From: Gremmenia infestans
Lineage: Eukaryota; Ascomycota; Leotiomycetes; Helotiales; Hamatocanthoscyphaceae
Length of the DNA stretch: 64,000 bases
Reading direction: 5' to 3'
Assembly (NCBI GenBank): GCA_032629725.1
Contig: JAFEVB010000019.1
Coordinates: 62,001-126,000 of the forward strand
Shown: positions 1 to 11,204 of the stretch, piece by piece
Layout: every line of letters starts with the position of its first letter
How positions within the stretch are numbered: position 1 is the first letter of the stretch
Program-made: the position numbers and the translations under genes
Notes under the pieces: generated by a model
Told to the model about the DNA's origin: nothing
What the model saw: only the letters and a program-made list of their open reading frames with translations
Database searches by the model: none

Positions 1-3000
1 AGCGAAAGAGTTCTGCGACAAGGTCTCCTACCCAGTCTTGGTTCGACCTTCATACGTCCTATCTGGTGCGGCTATGAATACCGTCTACTCTGAAGCAGAT
101 CTTGAAGCGTATCTGCAACAAGCCGCCGAAGTATCTCGGGAACACCCTGTCGTTATCACCAAATACATTGAAAATGCGAAGGAAATCGAGATGGACGCGG
201 TAGCAAAGGATGGGGTATGTAGTTGTTTTTCCTTTTTCCCCGCGAGAGTCCGAAATTCCTGGAGTCCAGGAATTTTGGACTTTCCGACTTCTGAGCGCGA
301 ATCTCATACATTTACTAACTTATCATTAGAAAATGGTCGGCCATTTCATCTCAGAGCATGTTGAAAATGCTGGTGTTCATTCTGGTGATGCTACTTTAAT
401 TCTCCCGCCTCAAGACTTGGAAGCCACCACAATCAAAAGAATCGAGGAAGCCACACGCAAGATCGGTGATGCCTTGAACGTCACTGGCCCTTACAATATC
501 CAGTTCATTGCTAAGGACAATGATATAAAGGTCATTGAGTGCAACGTCCGCGCCTCTCGTTCTTTCCCGTTCGTCTCAAAGGTTATGGGTGTTGACTTGA
601 TCGAAATGGCGACCAAGGCAATTATGGGTGTACCATTCCTCGAATATCCTCCCATCCAGCTCGCCGATAATATTGTTGGTGTCAAGGTTCCACAGTTCAG
701 TTTCTCTCGGCTCTCCGGTGCTGACCCTGTCCTCGGTGTTGAGATGGCTTCTACTGGTGAGGTTGCTTGCTTTGGCGCCAACAAATACGAAGCCTACATC
801 AAGGCTCTGATTTCAACGGGCTTCAAGCTACCAAACCGCAATATCCTCCTATCGATCGGATCCTACAAGGACAAGAACGAGATGCTGCCCTCTGTAGTCA
901 AGTTGCAAAAGATGGGATACAAGCTCTTCGCCACAGCCGGGACAGCAGATTTCTTAGAGGAACACAATGTCCCTGTCCAGTACCTTGAAATTCTTGGCGA
1001 CGGTATGGATGATCAAAAGCATGAGTATTCTCTGACACAACATCTTGCGAATAACATGATCGATCTTTACATCAACCTGCCTTCTAGCAATCGGTACAGA
1101 CGACCGGCAAACTACATGAGCAAGGGTTATCAGACGCGAAGAATGGCTGTCGATTACCAGACCCCCTTAGTCACAAATGTCAAAAATGCAAAGATTCTCA
1201 TCGAGGCCATTGCTCGACATTTCGATCTGGAGATTAGCAATATTGATGCTCACACGAGTCATCGTACTGTGGTTCTTCCTGGTCTTATTAACATTGCTGC
1301 TTTCGTCCCTGGTATTGCAACGATGGGTAGCCACGACTTCCAAACCGTTACCAAGGCCTCGATTGCTTCGGGTTTTACCATGATTCGGATCATGCCATTG
1401 GGCATTGAGGGTTCTGTCACGGATGCTCGTGCGTTGAAGACAGCCCAACTCAACAGCAAGCGCGGTGCTGGGTGTGATTACAACTTCTCGGTTGCTGCAA
1501 CTTCTGCAAACGCAGACCAAATCAGTCAAGTCACTGGTGAAGTTGGATCACTCTTCGTTCCATTTAATCATCTGTCGGATAACATCAGCAAGGTTGCAGC
1601 TGTCACTGCTCACTTTGAGTCATGGCCAGGCTTCAAACCCATTCTTACCGATGCCAAGATGACTGACCTCGCCTCGGTCCTCCTGCTTGCCAGCCTTCAC
1701 AGCAGAAAGATTCACGTTACTAGCGTTACGACCAAAGATGACATCAAGTTGATCTCTTTGGCCAAGGAGAAAGGATTAAAGGTCACCTGTGATGTATCCG
1801 TATACGCTCTCTTCTTGTCGCAAGATGACTACCCGGAAGCAAAATTCCTCCCGACCGCAGCAGACCAGAAAGCGCTCTGGGCGTACATGAGCACCATCGA
1901 TGTTTTTTCTGTCGGAACTATGCCATATCAATTGGCCCAATTGGAAAAGCAGGTGCCTAATGCTGCCGCTGGTATCGCTGACACCATCCCCCTTCTCTTC
2001 TCAGCGGTTGCTGATGGCCGACTAACTGTGGATGACATCAAAGCTCGCCTGCACGATAATCCAAAAGAGATCTTTGAACTTCACGACCAGGTTGGGGCTT
2101 CAGTCGAGATTGAGATTGATCGTCCATACACAAATGCATCATCTTCCGTCTGGTCTCCGCTTGTTGGTCGTGTTATGCATGGTGCAGTCCAGCGGGTTAT
2201 CTTCCAGGATAAGACTGCCTGCTTGGATGGTGAGCCATCTTATGATGCTGCCGACGGGAAAGACATGTCTTCGCATTTGATCGACTCGCATCTAGTACCT
2301 ACTTCACCTGCAGCGAAGGCTGTTCCAGGATCTCCAGCCTTTGGTCCTCGACCCGACAGCTCTCATGGCAGGCGGCTTTCGTTCCTTGGGGCTCCGGCTA
2401 TGAGGCCCGCGAATCGATCACGATTTCTGGACGGCGCCTCAGCCACTATTCAATCCCCTTCGCGTACATCCGCTATTGCTGAAGACTTCGGTCCCAACCT
2501 GTATTCTCAACCAACATTGTCTCCTACGCTACAGCAGCTTCTCGTCCATTCACCTTTCAAAAACCAACATGTCTTATCCGTCAACCAGTTCAGCCGTCAA
2601 GATCTGCATCTGTTGTTCACTGTCGCACAAGAGATGCGTCTTGGGGTTCAACGAGAGGGTGTTCTTTCAATCCTGAAGGGTCGCTTGCTTTGCACGCTGT
2701 TCTACGAGCCCTCAACTCGAACATCTGCCTCTTTCGATGCCGCTATGCAACGTCTAGGTGGAAGAACAATTGCCATTTCCACAGAGCACTCCAGCACTCA
2801 GAAAGGAGAAACCCTTGCCGATACTGTTCGGACTTTGGGCTGTTACGGGGACGCAGTTGTGCTTCGTCATCCCGATGAGAACAGCGCGCAGACTGCAGCA
2901 AAGTTTTCGCCAGTGCCAATCATCAACGGCGGGAATGGTAGTAAAGAGCACCCCACGCAGGCGTTCCTAGATCTTTTCACCATCCGCGAAGAATTGGGAA

Positions 3001-3529
3001 CTGTTAAAGGTTTGACCATCACGTTTACTGGTGATCTCAAATACGGCCGCACTGTACACTCGCTCGTAAAGCTCCTGCAATATTACGACGTGCACATCCA
3101 ACTCGTTTCCCCGGCCGCTCTCTCACTGCCCTCGGAGATACTAGACTTGATTAAATCTAAGCCTGGCCAACTGCTCATTGAAAGCACAGAACTGACGCCT
3201 GATATAATCGCACGCAGCGACGTCCTGTACTGCACCCGCGTGCAGAAGGAACGTTTCCAGGATATCGAAGAGTATGAGAGGCTGAAGGACAGCTTTATCA
3301 TCAGCAATGAGACTCTCCGGAGTGCTAAGAGTACCATGGTGGTCATGCATCCGCTGCCGAGGAATAAGGAGATTGGGGCGGAGGTTGATTTTGATCAGAG
3401 GGCGGCGTATTTCAGACAGGTAAGAAGACCCCAATATGAATTTCGAACCGTTGCTAACATATCTGTCTGCAGATGAGATATGGCTTATATTGCCGCATGG
3501 CATTATTAGCCTTGGTTATGGCCCCTTGA
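1..3529 (+). CDS. URA2: URA2/pyrABCN: carbamoyl-phosphate synthase / aspartate carbamoyltransferase (3' part)
   Basis: Fused enzyme for the first two steps of pyrimidine synthesis: it makes carbamoyl phosphate and joins it to aspartate. The gene enters from the left edge, so the glutaminase and most of the synthase are missing. Exons are <2-214, 330-3419 and 3473-3529, with GT-AG introns, giving 1119 visible residues, about half the usual 2,200. In order: the end of the second ATP-grasp half (YIENAKEIEMDAV, then SEHVENAGVHSGDA), an MGS-like allosteric domain (near FATAGTADFLEE), a dihydroorotase-like domain from about visible residue 380, and ATCase from about 800. ATCase motifs are FYEPSTRTSASFDA (about 861), HPTQAF (about 945) and MHPLPRNKE (about 1077). 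The dihydroorotase-like part reads VVLPGLINIAAFV where an active enzyme has a metal-binding HxH, as is known for fungal URA2. The last exon reads MRYGLYCRMALLALVMAP, matching the family C-terminus. Confidence 0.96.
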
Positions 3530-4019
3530 GGGCACATGCATGTTTCCGGGAAGGAAGGCGCATTGGCATTGGAAAAGTTTTCCCTTGGTCTAGTTATTGT
3601 ACATATGATATTTGCTTTGTTGTAGGAAAGTGATGAGTATATTTGCATGCGTAGACTTTACAATACAGCCCAAACACGGCAATTAGAATAGATCCCTCCC
3701 TAGTCAAATGTCCTGGATGCTTGAACAAACATCCCCTTGTTCCGTGGGATAACTGAAATGACTTGGCGAATGGTACGAGTTTGAAGCGAAAAGGGTAGAG
3801 ATTCTTGCAATGATGTTTTGAAATCAATTAAACAGCATGGCTACCCAGAGTCAAACTTCTCTATGCCTCAGAACAGTGTTTTGCGGCTGCCCCTTTTTAT
3901 GAACACGTGATTTGAGTAAACGCAATCAGCGGGCTTGACTAGGGCCTGCTTACTAAGCAATACATGTACCCTTACATCCGAACCGTTTTTCGATCATCTA
4001 AGCATTTCTATCATTCTAC
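3530..4019. other. Convergent 3' intergenic region
   Basis: About 490 bp between the stop codons of two converging genes (URA2 and the NRPS-like gene). It presumably holds both 3' UTRs. I see no gene, repeat or RNA structure here that I can support. Confidence 0.6.
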
Positions 4020-7000
4020 TTATACATTATAGAAACCCTTTCTATTCCAGAAAGCAACAAAACTCTTCAATATCCTAGCATTAAGGGGTGTGTACTGAAC
4101 ATTGCTGTCGGCCAATGCTCTTACGGTGTTTTGCGAGTCGTAAAAGGGGGAATACTGACTAACTTCCCACCGTGTCAACATTCCTAGCACCTTTTCTTCA
4201 AAGAATGGTATGAGCGGCGCCAAAGGTCCGCCCGGCAGTTGTGTCTCTACTACTTGGTTAACCCAACAGCGGTAATCAACTAGCCTCGACTCGTATCCGG
4301 CTTGGTTGAGCAATGAACAAGTCTCTTCAACAGATACCGATGTTGCAAGCTTTGGTGAAAGCAGACTATAAGAACTGCCCAGGTTCTTCCTCGAGGCTGC
4401 AATGTGCATAGTTGCATCAACAACATAGTCCACGGTCACATACTCTAGTCTTTGTGTGAGCATGGGGAAAGCTTTAAGCTGGATGCAGCTGACAATGAGA
4501 CGGGACATGAAGTCATTCGGGTTATTGGCCCCAGTCTCCGAATGCCCTACTATGAAGCCTGGACGATAGATGATGACGGGCAAACCACGATCACGCATCC
4601 GACGCACCATCCCTTCTGCCGTCCATTGACTCTGTGCGTATCCCAAAGCGTATCGAAGACCCTGGGCGTGTGGTTGGAGAGGGTCGTCTTCGCACAAAAT
4701 ACGGGTCCCAAGACAGAATCCTGCCGGACCCCACACATCAATACTGGACATGTAGTGAAAGGATTTCCGTCGACCAGTTGCTGCAAAGCAGAGCATATTC
4801 CGTGTTCCCACCACGTTGTCTACATAATGTCCACGATAGGGCTCACAGTAGTTCGCTTTGGCGGCGATATGAAAAATGACACTGGCCCAGTTTGTGAGCC
4901 AATCGTACTTTTCTGTTCCTATACCAAGCCTTTTATCTGTGATATCCCCCTCGATCACCATAACCTTTTGCGGCCATTCGAAGTTGGCTGGCCATAGATC
5001 ATATTGCTCCATGTTCTTTCGAATCCGCTGGGCAGCGCTAAGGGAGCCATGGCTTCTTGCTAAACATGCGATCTGTTTCACACTCGGGTTGTTTACGAGG
5101 TGCTGTAAGAAAAAGGCACCAACAAACCCAGTGACGCCAGTGATAAAGACCCGACCCTCGTTTTCCGCTTGCCAGTCGGGCACGTCTTCTATCTCGTCAA
5201 CAAGATCGATGTCTTTGGCCCATGCCGCTGTATCATCCGGAACATCTGGGTTTTTGGCCCAATCTGTTGTACATTCTGGCTCGCAGGCTGGCATTTTATC
5301 AGTTTCAAGCAATGCGAGCAAGCATGAGAGGCGAGAGTTCTCATAGAGATCGCGCATGGTGACAAGGCATCCGAAATGCTGTTTGATCAGGGCGATGAGT
5401 TTGGCAGCTTGCAGGGAAGAAGCACCAAGTGCGAAGAAATCATCTTCGTCTGTTAAGTGTGAGATATTCAACATATCTTTACAGATACTCTTGATAGCCG
5501 ATTTCCTATCCATGCTGCCTGCGTCGCAATACACCTCTTCACATTTCATCTGATGGCTTTCGATAGATCGTTCTATCAAAGCTTTTCGGTCCACCTTCCC
5601 GTTATGGGTCATTGGAAATTGGGTGACAGCCTCGATGGTACTGGGTAGCATGTACAACGGCAGCTTCTCTTGAACAGATTTGTATAATTCCGCACTGCTA
5701 AAGTCTCTGTCATCTTCAGGGACAACGAATGCTACCAGCGAGGCGGTACCGCTGGGACTTGATGATGGCCGGCGAACAACAACAGCAAGCCTCACCAGAC
5801 TACTATCAACAAGAGTCTTCTCAATTTCCTCCAGCTCAATACGAAATCCGCCGTGCTTGATCTGGTTATCGATGCGTCCGACAAAATCCAGATCAATGCA
5901 ACCGGTCCGCCATTCGCCTATATCACCGGTCCGATATAGACGAATAGAAGAGGAGTCCGTTCCAACATCCCCATTTCGTATCTCCAAGTCGCTCTTGCTC
6001 AGCTCAATGAAACGCTTTTCATTCTCGCAAGAACGATTAAGATAGCCCGCTGTCTGTTGAGGACCGGCAATACATATTTCTCCTCTTCTGCCACTGCCAT
6101 GAACAGGCTTCAGTTCATCATCGAGGAGATATATTTGCATCTCTCCTACAGGGTGTCCAATGCTTACTCGATCACAAGCAATGTCCTTCAGAGTCACACG
6201 AAACATCGTAGCGAGTGTTGTACATTCCGTAGGACCATAGGTGTTCCACAGCTGCTGAGGCGGACCACTCTCAAGTACGTTGCGCATTGCTTTCTTGTTC
6301 GCAATGTCACCTGCAGTGAGAACATGTGTGAGCGTCTGGAACGTGGATGGTGATGTCGACACAATGATCTCAAACAGGGCAGCAGTCATTATCAAAACTG
6401 TCACTTTCTGTTCCTCAAGGAAAGACTGCAGTGTCACGGGATCCGTAGCAATCACCTTAGGGATAGTAACGATTGTTGCGCCCGAGAGCAGTGTGACCCA
6501 AATTTCGAAAAGGCTCAGGTCAAAACCAGGATTGTTGAACTCTGCGACCCGGTCGCTGTGAAGCAGCGGAGTCGCGGGCGTCTTGTTAGCCAGGTGGACG
6601 ATACTGTGGGCATTGATTTGGACAGGCTTTGGTTTGCCGGTCGAGCCGGACGTGAAGAGGATATGACTGCGACGGACGTCTTGGTGCAGTCCGAAGTCAA
6701 AATTATAGCGCGGGACGTTTCGTCTGCCAATGTCGCCAATATAGATGTGCTCAAATTTCTCGGCGGCATATTGACCCCCTTCTTCAAGCATGGTAATCTT
6801 GACGTTTATATCCTCAAGCATGCTGGTGATGCGAAGCGGAGGGGTAGAGGGCTCGATAGGGACACAGGTACATCCTGCCAGCAACACGGCCAGCTGAGCG
6901 ACAACTTGTTTTATTCCAACTCCAAGCAAGATCCCGATTGGCTCTTCATGGGCAAGATCAAACTGGCTAAGAGTACGGGCCAAATGTACAGATTCAGCAA

Positions 7001-7106
7001 ACAGCTCATGATAAGTCAGACAACAAGAGCCATCTATAATAGCCAGAGCGTCAGGGTTTTGCAAATCGTTTTGATAAACTGTTCTTTCCATTGGTTGAAG
7101 AAGCAA
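4020..7106 (-). CDS. NRPS-like A-T-R enzyme (adenylation, carrier, thioester reductase)
   Basis: Single-exon gene, 1028 aa. By family, such enzymes activate one amino or other carboxylic acid as an AMP ester, load it on a phosphopantetheine arm and release it by NADPH reduction as an aldehyde or alcohol. Adenylation motifs: A3 FTSGSTGKPK (151-160), A4 GFDLSLFEIW (194-203, with the Asp that usually contacts an amino group), A5 NTYGPTE (288-294), A7 YRTGDIGEW (391-399), A8 GRIDNQIKHGGFRIELEEIE (410-429), A10 NGKVDRKAL (502-510). The carrier motif is DDFFALGASSLQA with Ser564 as the likely arm site. The reductase begins near 652 with TGVTGFVG (656-663). Its expected YxxxK reads Y823-A-Q-S-Q827, so the usual Lys is Gln. 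No condensation domain. An ATG five codons downstream is an alternative start. The substrate cannot be read with confidence. It diverges from the GH3 gene. Confidence 0.92.
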   Translation of the reverse strand: MLLQPMERTVYQNDLQNPDALAIIDGSCCLTYHELFAESVHLARTLSQFDLAHEEPIGILLGVGIKQVVAQLAVLLAGCTCVPIEPSTPPLRITSMLEDINVKITMLEEGGQYAAEKFEHIYIGDIGRRNVPRYNFDFGLHQDVRRSHILFTSGSTGKPKPVQINAHSIVHLANKTPATPLLHSDRVAEFNNPGFDLSLFEIWVTLLSGATIVTIPKVIATDPVTLQSFLEEQKVTVLIMTAALFEIIVSTSPSTFQTLTHVLTAGDIANKKAMRNVLESGPPQQLWNTYGPTECTTLATMFRVTLKDIACDRVSIGHPVGEMQIYLLDDELKPVHGSGRRGEICIAGPQQTAGYLNRSCENEKRFIELSKSDLEIRNGDVGTDSSSIRLYRTGDIGEWRTGCIDLDFVGRIDNQIKHGGFRIELEEIEKTLVDSSLVRLAVVVRRPSSSPSGTASLVAFVVPEDDRDFSSAELYKSVQEKLPLYMLPSTIEAVTQFPMTHNGKVDRKALIERSIESHQMKCEEVYCDAGSMDRKSAIKSICKDMLNISHLTDEDDFFALGASSLQAAKLIALIKQHFGCLVTMRDLYENSRLSCLLALLETDKMPACEPECTTDWAKNPDVPDDTAAWAKDIDLVDEIEDVPDWQAENEGRVFITGVTGFVGAFFLQHLVNNPSVKQIACLARSHGSLSAAQRIRKNMEQYDLWPANFEWPQKVMVIEGDITDKRLGIGTEKYDWLTNWASVIFHIAAKANYCEPYRGHYVDNVVGTRNMLCFAATGRRKSFHYMSSIDVWGPAGFCLGTRILCEDDPLQPHAQGLRYALGYAQSQWTAEGMVRRMRDRGLPVIIYRPGFIVGHSETGANNPNDFMSRLIVSCIQLKAFPMLTQRLEYVTVDYVVDATMHIAASRKNLGSSYSLLSPKLATSVSVEETCSLLNQAGYESRLVDYRCWVNQVVETQLPGGPLAPLIPFFEEKVLGMLTRWEVSQYSPFYDSQNTVRALADSNVQYTPLNARILKSFVAFWNRKGFYNV

Positions 7107-8124
7107 GCGATTGTTATGTGTTATGAGTATAATGTAGATATGAAAAGAAGATGATTCTCAAAGCTGGTAGAGATAAGTGCGATGTTTTAATTGAGTATAT
7201 AATCAAAATCTCCTTTCATCTGTGAACTTTTACGTAAGGTATAGTTTTAAGAACACAGCACTTAGTTACACAAGAACAATAGAACATACATGCACAGTCA
7301 CACAAGCACACAATATTACAGTGGGATACCAGACCTAAACTGGCTAATAGACCCGAATATCGGGAAAATGTATTGTAAAGGCTTATATTAGCAAAAAAGA
7401 GGAGGCATATAGAGCTGAAATAGAGACTACAATAAGGTTTGGCTGCTGTACTACCACGCAATGTACCACTGTAGTGATAGTATCCATCTTACAAGTGAGA
7501 TTTATTGTCTCAATAACTGTCCAGCAATTTAAATGCTGCTAGAGTGCCATGTTCTAAGATATTGTGTAGCCAATACTTCACTCGTTTTCCAATTTCCCAA
7601 ATAATAACTCAAAGAAAAAGCACTACGATCACATGTCCTCAGCTAATACTTTGGTAATAAAACTGTTTGATTTGCATCTTCTTGTACTTAGGGGCCTCGT
7701 AGTAACACATATAGAAATTAAACGAAGTTAGTAATACGATCACTGAATATAATAACATTATCGTTGCATGATAATATTCAATTGTCTCCTGGTTGTCATC
7801 CCTACTCAGAACGGCCCAATTTAAGTAAAGATCATCCTATTACACCCGGTTTTTAAACACAGAACCCTGCGCGAATTTCCCCTGAAATCTAGACACTCAT
7901 GTTGTGCCTGGTGCAATTTTATGATGCTGTACAACATATTGTTGGTGGCATTGTGGGTATCAATACCCGCTCACTGCTTTTTCACTCTCGAAAGTTACAT
8001 ACCATTTTGGTTCACACTTGTATAACGTGCCTTCATGACTGCAATTCATTATATCCCTTAAGATTCGTAAATACCAGTGCCTTAATTGACACTTCACAAC
8101 TTTAACTTCTGCTGGGTTTCCAAA
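7107..8124. promoter_or_regulatory. Shared upstream region between two divergent genes
   Basis: About 1 kb between the start codons of the NRPS-like gene (-) and the beta-glucosidase (+), so it must hold both promoters. A TATA-like GATTATATACTC, read on the minus strand near 7194-7205, lies about 90 bp upstream of the NRPS-like ATG. The region is AT-rich and I see no coding segment. Any co-regulation of the two genes is only inferred from the arrangement. Confidence 0.4.
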
Positions 8125-10586
8125 ATGCGTTTTATTTTTACCTTTGGACTAGGCTGCCTTCTTCTAGGCAGCCAAATGTTAGCTTTACGCAAAGCGTACA
8201 ATTCGGGTTTCCAGTTATACCTTGGAAATAGTATCACTTCCACCAGTATGAATACCTCTTTCGTCTATAATCTTTGGTTACTGACTGATCTCAAATCAGA
8301 CACCATGGGCATTAATAATGACATGGAATCCGCTATCGAGAAGGCGACCAAATTTGTCTCCAAATTGACTCTTGCCGAGAAAGCTGGTATGGTTACTGGA
8401 GCTGTGACTACTGGAGTTTGTACCGGTAACATAGCTCCAATCAAACGCGTGGGGTTTTCCGGTCTATGTATTTTGGACGGTCCTGCTGCTGTCAACCCTG
8501 CGGATCTCGTCAGCGTTTTCCCCGCTGGAATAACCACCGCTGCGAGTTGGGATCGAGATCTTATATATAAACGTGCCTTTGCTCTCGGTTCTGAATTCAG
8601 AGGAAAAGGCACGAATATTGCTCTTGCGTAAGACTCGTCGTATGATATCATGTAACAATTCTAACAATTGATAGACCGGTTGGTGCTGCACTTGGCCGAC
8701 ACCCTCTCTGCGGTACAAACTGGGAGGGGTTTGGCCCCGATCCCTATCTCAGTGGTACATCAATGGCTCTGACCGTCAAGGGAATGCAGAGCGCTGGAGT
8801 CCAAACTAGTTCCAAGCATTTCATCGGCAGCGAGCAAGAGACACACAGGCATGACATATCGTCTAACATCGATGATCGGACCCTTCATGAGCTTTACCTG
8901 TGGCCGTTCGCTGAAGCCGTAAAAGCTGGAACTGCGTCAATCTTGTGCAGCTACAACCGCATCAACCAAACCCACAGCTGTGAAAATTCAGAACTCCTCA
9001 ATCGTATCTTGAAAGAAGAATTGGGTTTCCAGGGTTATGTAATGTCTGACTTCCTGGCTACGCATTCAGGGGTAAAGTCCATCCACGCTGGTCTCGATCT
9101 GAATGTTCCAGGCCCCATAAACGCTAGCACGACAAAGTCATATTTTGGAGACCACGTTATAAAAGCTGTAAACAACGGTAGTGTATCACTAGCCCGTGTA
9201 GACGATATGGTGCGCCGAATTATGACTCCATACTTTCTTCTAGGCCAAGACCAAGGATATCCAACAACCGATTTATCAGTGGGCTGCTTGCAATCCTGCG
9301 GTACAAGTTTTGAACCGCCGGGCTGTGCTGACAACCAGACTTGCAACATTCCCGCTCGTGACGTCCGCAGTGACCACGCGTCCCTGATACGTGAGCTGGG
9401 TGCAGCTGGCACTGTTCTGCTCAGAAATACCAATTCCGCGCTTCCTCTTCGAGCACCAAAAACCATTGGCGTGTTTGGGAATGATGCTGCTGATCTAACC
9501 GATGGTCTGGCATTCGTGCAACCCCTTCCCGAGGAAGGATTCGATATTGGGACCCTGGATATTGGCGGAGGACCTGGCTCAGGTCGACACACATATGTCG
9601 TGTCACCTCTAGAAGCCATCAAAGCTCGAGCCCGAAAAACTGCTACGAAAGTCCAGTATATCACCAACAATGCTGTGATTTCCTCCAACGACTTCCATGG
9701 CATCTACCCCGTACCGGAAGTCTGTCTTGTATTTCTGAAAACTTACGGCGCTGAAGAACAAGACCGCACGTCTTTTGAACTGTCCTGGAATTCCACAATG
9801 GTGGTCAATAATGTGGCTTCGCATTGCCCAAACACCGTCGTGGTTACACATTCCGGAGGCGTGAACACCATGCCTTGGGCGACGAATCCAAATGTCACCG
9901 CCATCCTAGCCGCGCACTATCCGGGACAAGAAACGGGTAACTCGATCGTGGATATCCTGTGGGGCGATGTCAACCCCTCAGCAAAATTGCCTTACACTAT
10001 CCCTGTCAAAGAATCTGATTATCACATACCCATCGTCAACTCGACTTCTCCAAGTGGTGATTGGCAGTCCGATTTTACCGAAGGGTTATTTATCGATTAT
10101 CGACATTTCGATGCAAATAATATTACACCTCTGTTTGAATTTGGGTACGGATTGAGTTATACAACTTTTGATATCACTTCCCCATTATCTGTTACTACAC
10201 TTTCAAAAACCATAACAGCATTGCCGGATCCCTCACGGATCGTTGAACCAGGCGGGAATCCCGATCTCTGGACATATCTCTTCAGGGCCGAAACAACAGT
10301 CTCCAACACAGGCCCTGTGGTCGGCTCCGCCGTTGTTCAACTTTATATTTCTTTCCCGCGGAATATGCTCCCAGAGGGTACGCCAGTCAAGGTGCTTCGC
10401 GGGTTCGAGAAAGTGAGCTTAGAGGTTGGGGAAAAGAAAAGTATAAGTTTTGATTTAATGAGACGAGATGTTAGTTTTTGGGACACAGTAGCACAGGACT
10501 GGCGCCTTCCTGAGGGCGAATTTGAATTAAGTATTGGCTTTAGTTCGAAGGATCTTCAGATTGGTAAAACAGTAGCTTTTCTTTGA
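8125..10586 (+). CDS. Secreted GH3 beta-glucosidase
   Basis: Glycoside hydrolase family 3 enzyme, predicted to remove terminal beta-glucose units. Two exons, 8125-8627 and 8675-10586, flank a 47 bp intron with branch sequence ctaac; splicing joins ALA to PVGAALGRHP, the usual family text. The product is 804 aa, within the family range. Residues 1-20 look like a signal peptide (MRFIFTFGLGCLLLGSQMLA). Visible GH3 features are LGRHPLCGTNWEGFGPDPY, the substrate-binding KHFIGSEQETHR, the nucleophile Asp in GYVMSDFLATHSG (most relatives have SDW, here SDF), the C-terminal domain (TVLLRN, PGQETGNSIVDILWGDVNPS, FGYGLSYTTF) and a terminal fibronectin-III-like domain (VVQLYISFPRN onward). The start at 8125 was chosen over an in-frame ATG at 8086 because it begins the signal peptide and has a better context (caaaatg). 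It may act on plant polymers or on a glycosylated metabolite; the sequence does not decide. Confidence 0.93.
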
Positions 10587-10783
10587 AATCGTTCCAGGAC
10601 TTAGACATATTTGGGAATATTTGAAAACAAATAGAGATTGTTCTCAAATGATATGATGGTATCTAACTTAGTTTTCGAAATATACATTTCTAGTAATTAA
10701 GTCGCAGAAAACATATAGCCTGGTATCTTTAAAAAAACCGTTGTTTCTTTTAGATATAGATATAAATCTGAAGATATCATAGA

Positions 10784-10997
10784 TGTCGGGATGGATTCGC
10801 GTGTATGGTCACATGCTCTGGTTACGGATGACTAAGCAACATAGAGGCATCTGGTGCATCACCACATCAGCTCTTGGCCTTGTCATCCACTTCACTCCAG
10901 ACATCACACATCACAATATAAAACCACCAAAACCAGAGTCAAGTCTCACCAAATCCATACTAGATATTAAGAAGTGATCACCCCTGTGATACCAACA
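10784..10997 (+). mobile_element. Solo LTR of a copia-like family, TSD ATAGA
   Basis: A 214 bp element beginning TGTCGGGATGG and ending CTGTGATACCAACA. It is flanked by perfect 5 bp duplications ATAGA at 10779-10783 and 10998-11002. Its end (AGAAGTGATCAC, then GTGATACCAACA) matches the sense-strand end of the LTRs of island element A. It has no internal region, so it is a solo LTR left by recombination between two LTRs. Unlike the island, it keeps many CA and TG dinucleotides. Confidence 0.88.
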
Positions 10998-11204
10998 ATA
11001 GAAATGGGTTTTGCCTTGCGGAAAGATACATTCTTATTTTCAACCTCTTAGTTTTATTACGGTGTCTGAAGATTATATTAATGATGGTAGAATATATTAT
11101 TCTTTCATCAGTGTTTCTACTCAAGGCCTTCTAACGCCCTAATTGCTTTCACTATAGTAACAATCCCTACATTCAATACGGTTTTATTCCTAGCTACCAG
11201 TCCG

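Noticed and set aside
1150..2100. Dihydroorotase-like domain of URA2 lacking metal-binding histidines as a novelty
   Set aside because: This defect is a known, normal property of fungal URA2 proteins; a separate dihydroorotase does the reaction.
4452..4997. 181-codon open frame on the plus strand
   Set aside because: It is the antisense shadow of the NRPS-like reductase domain.
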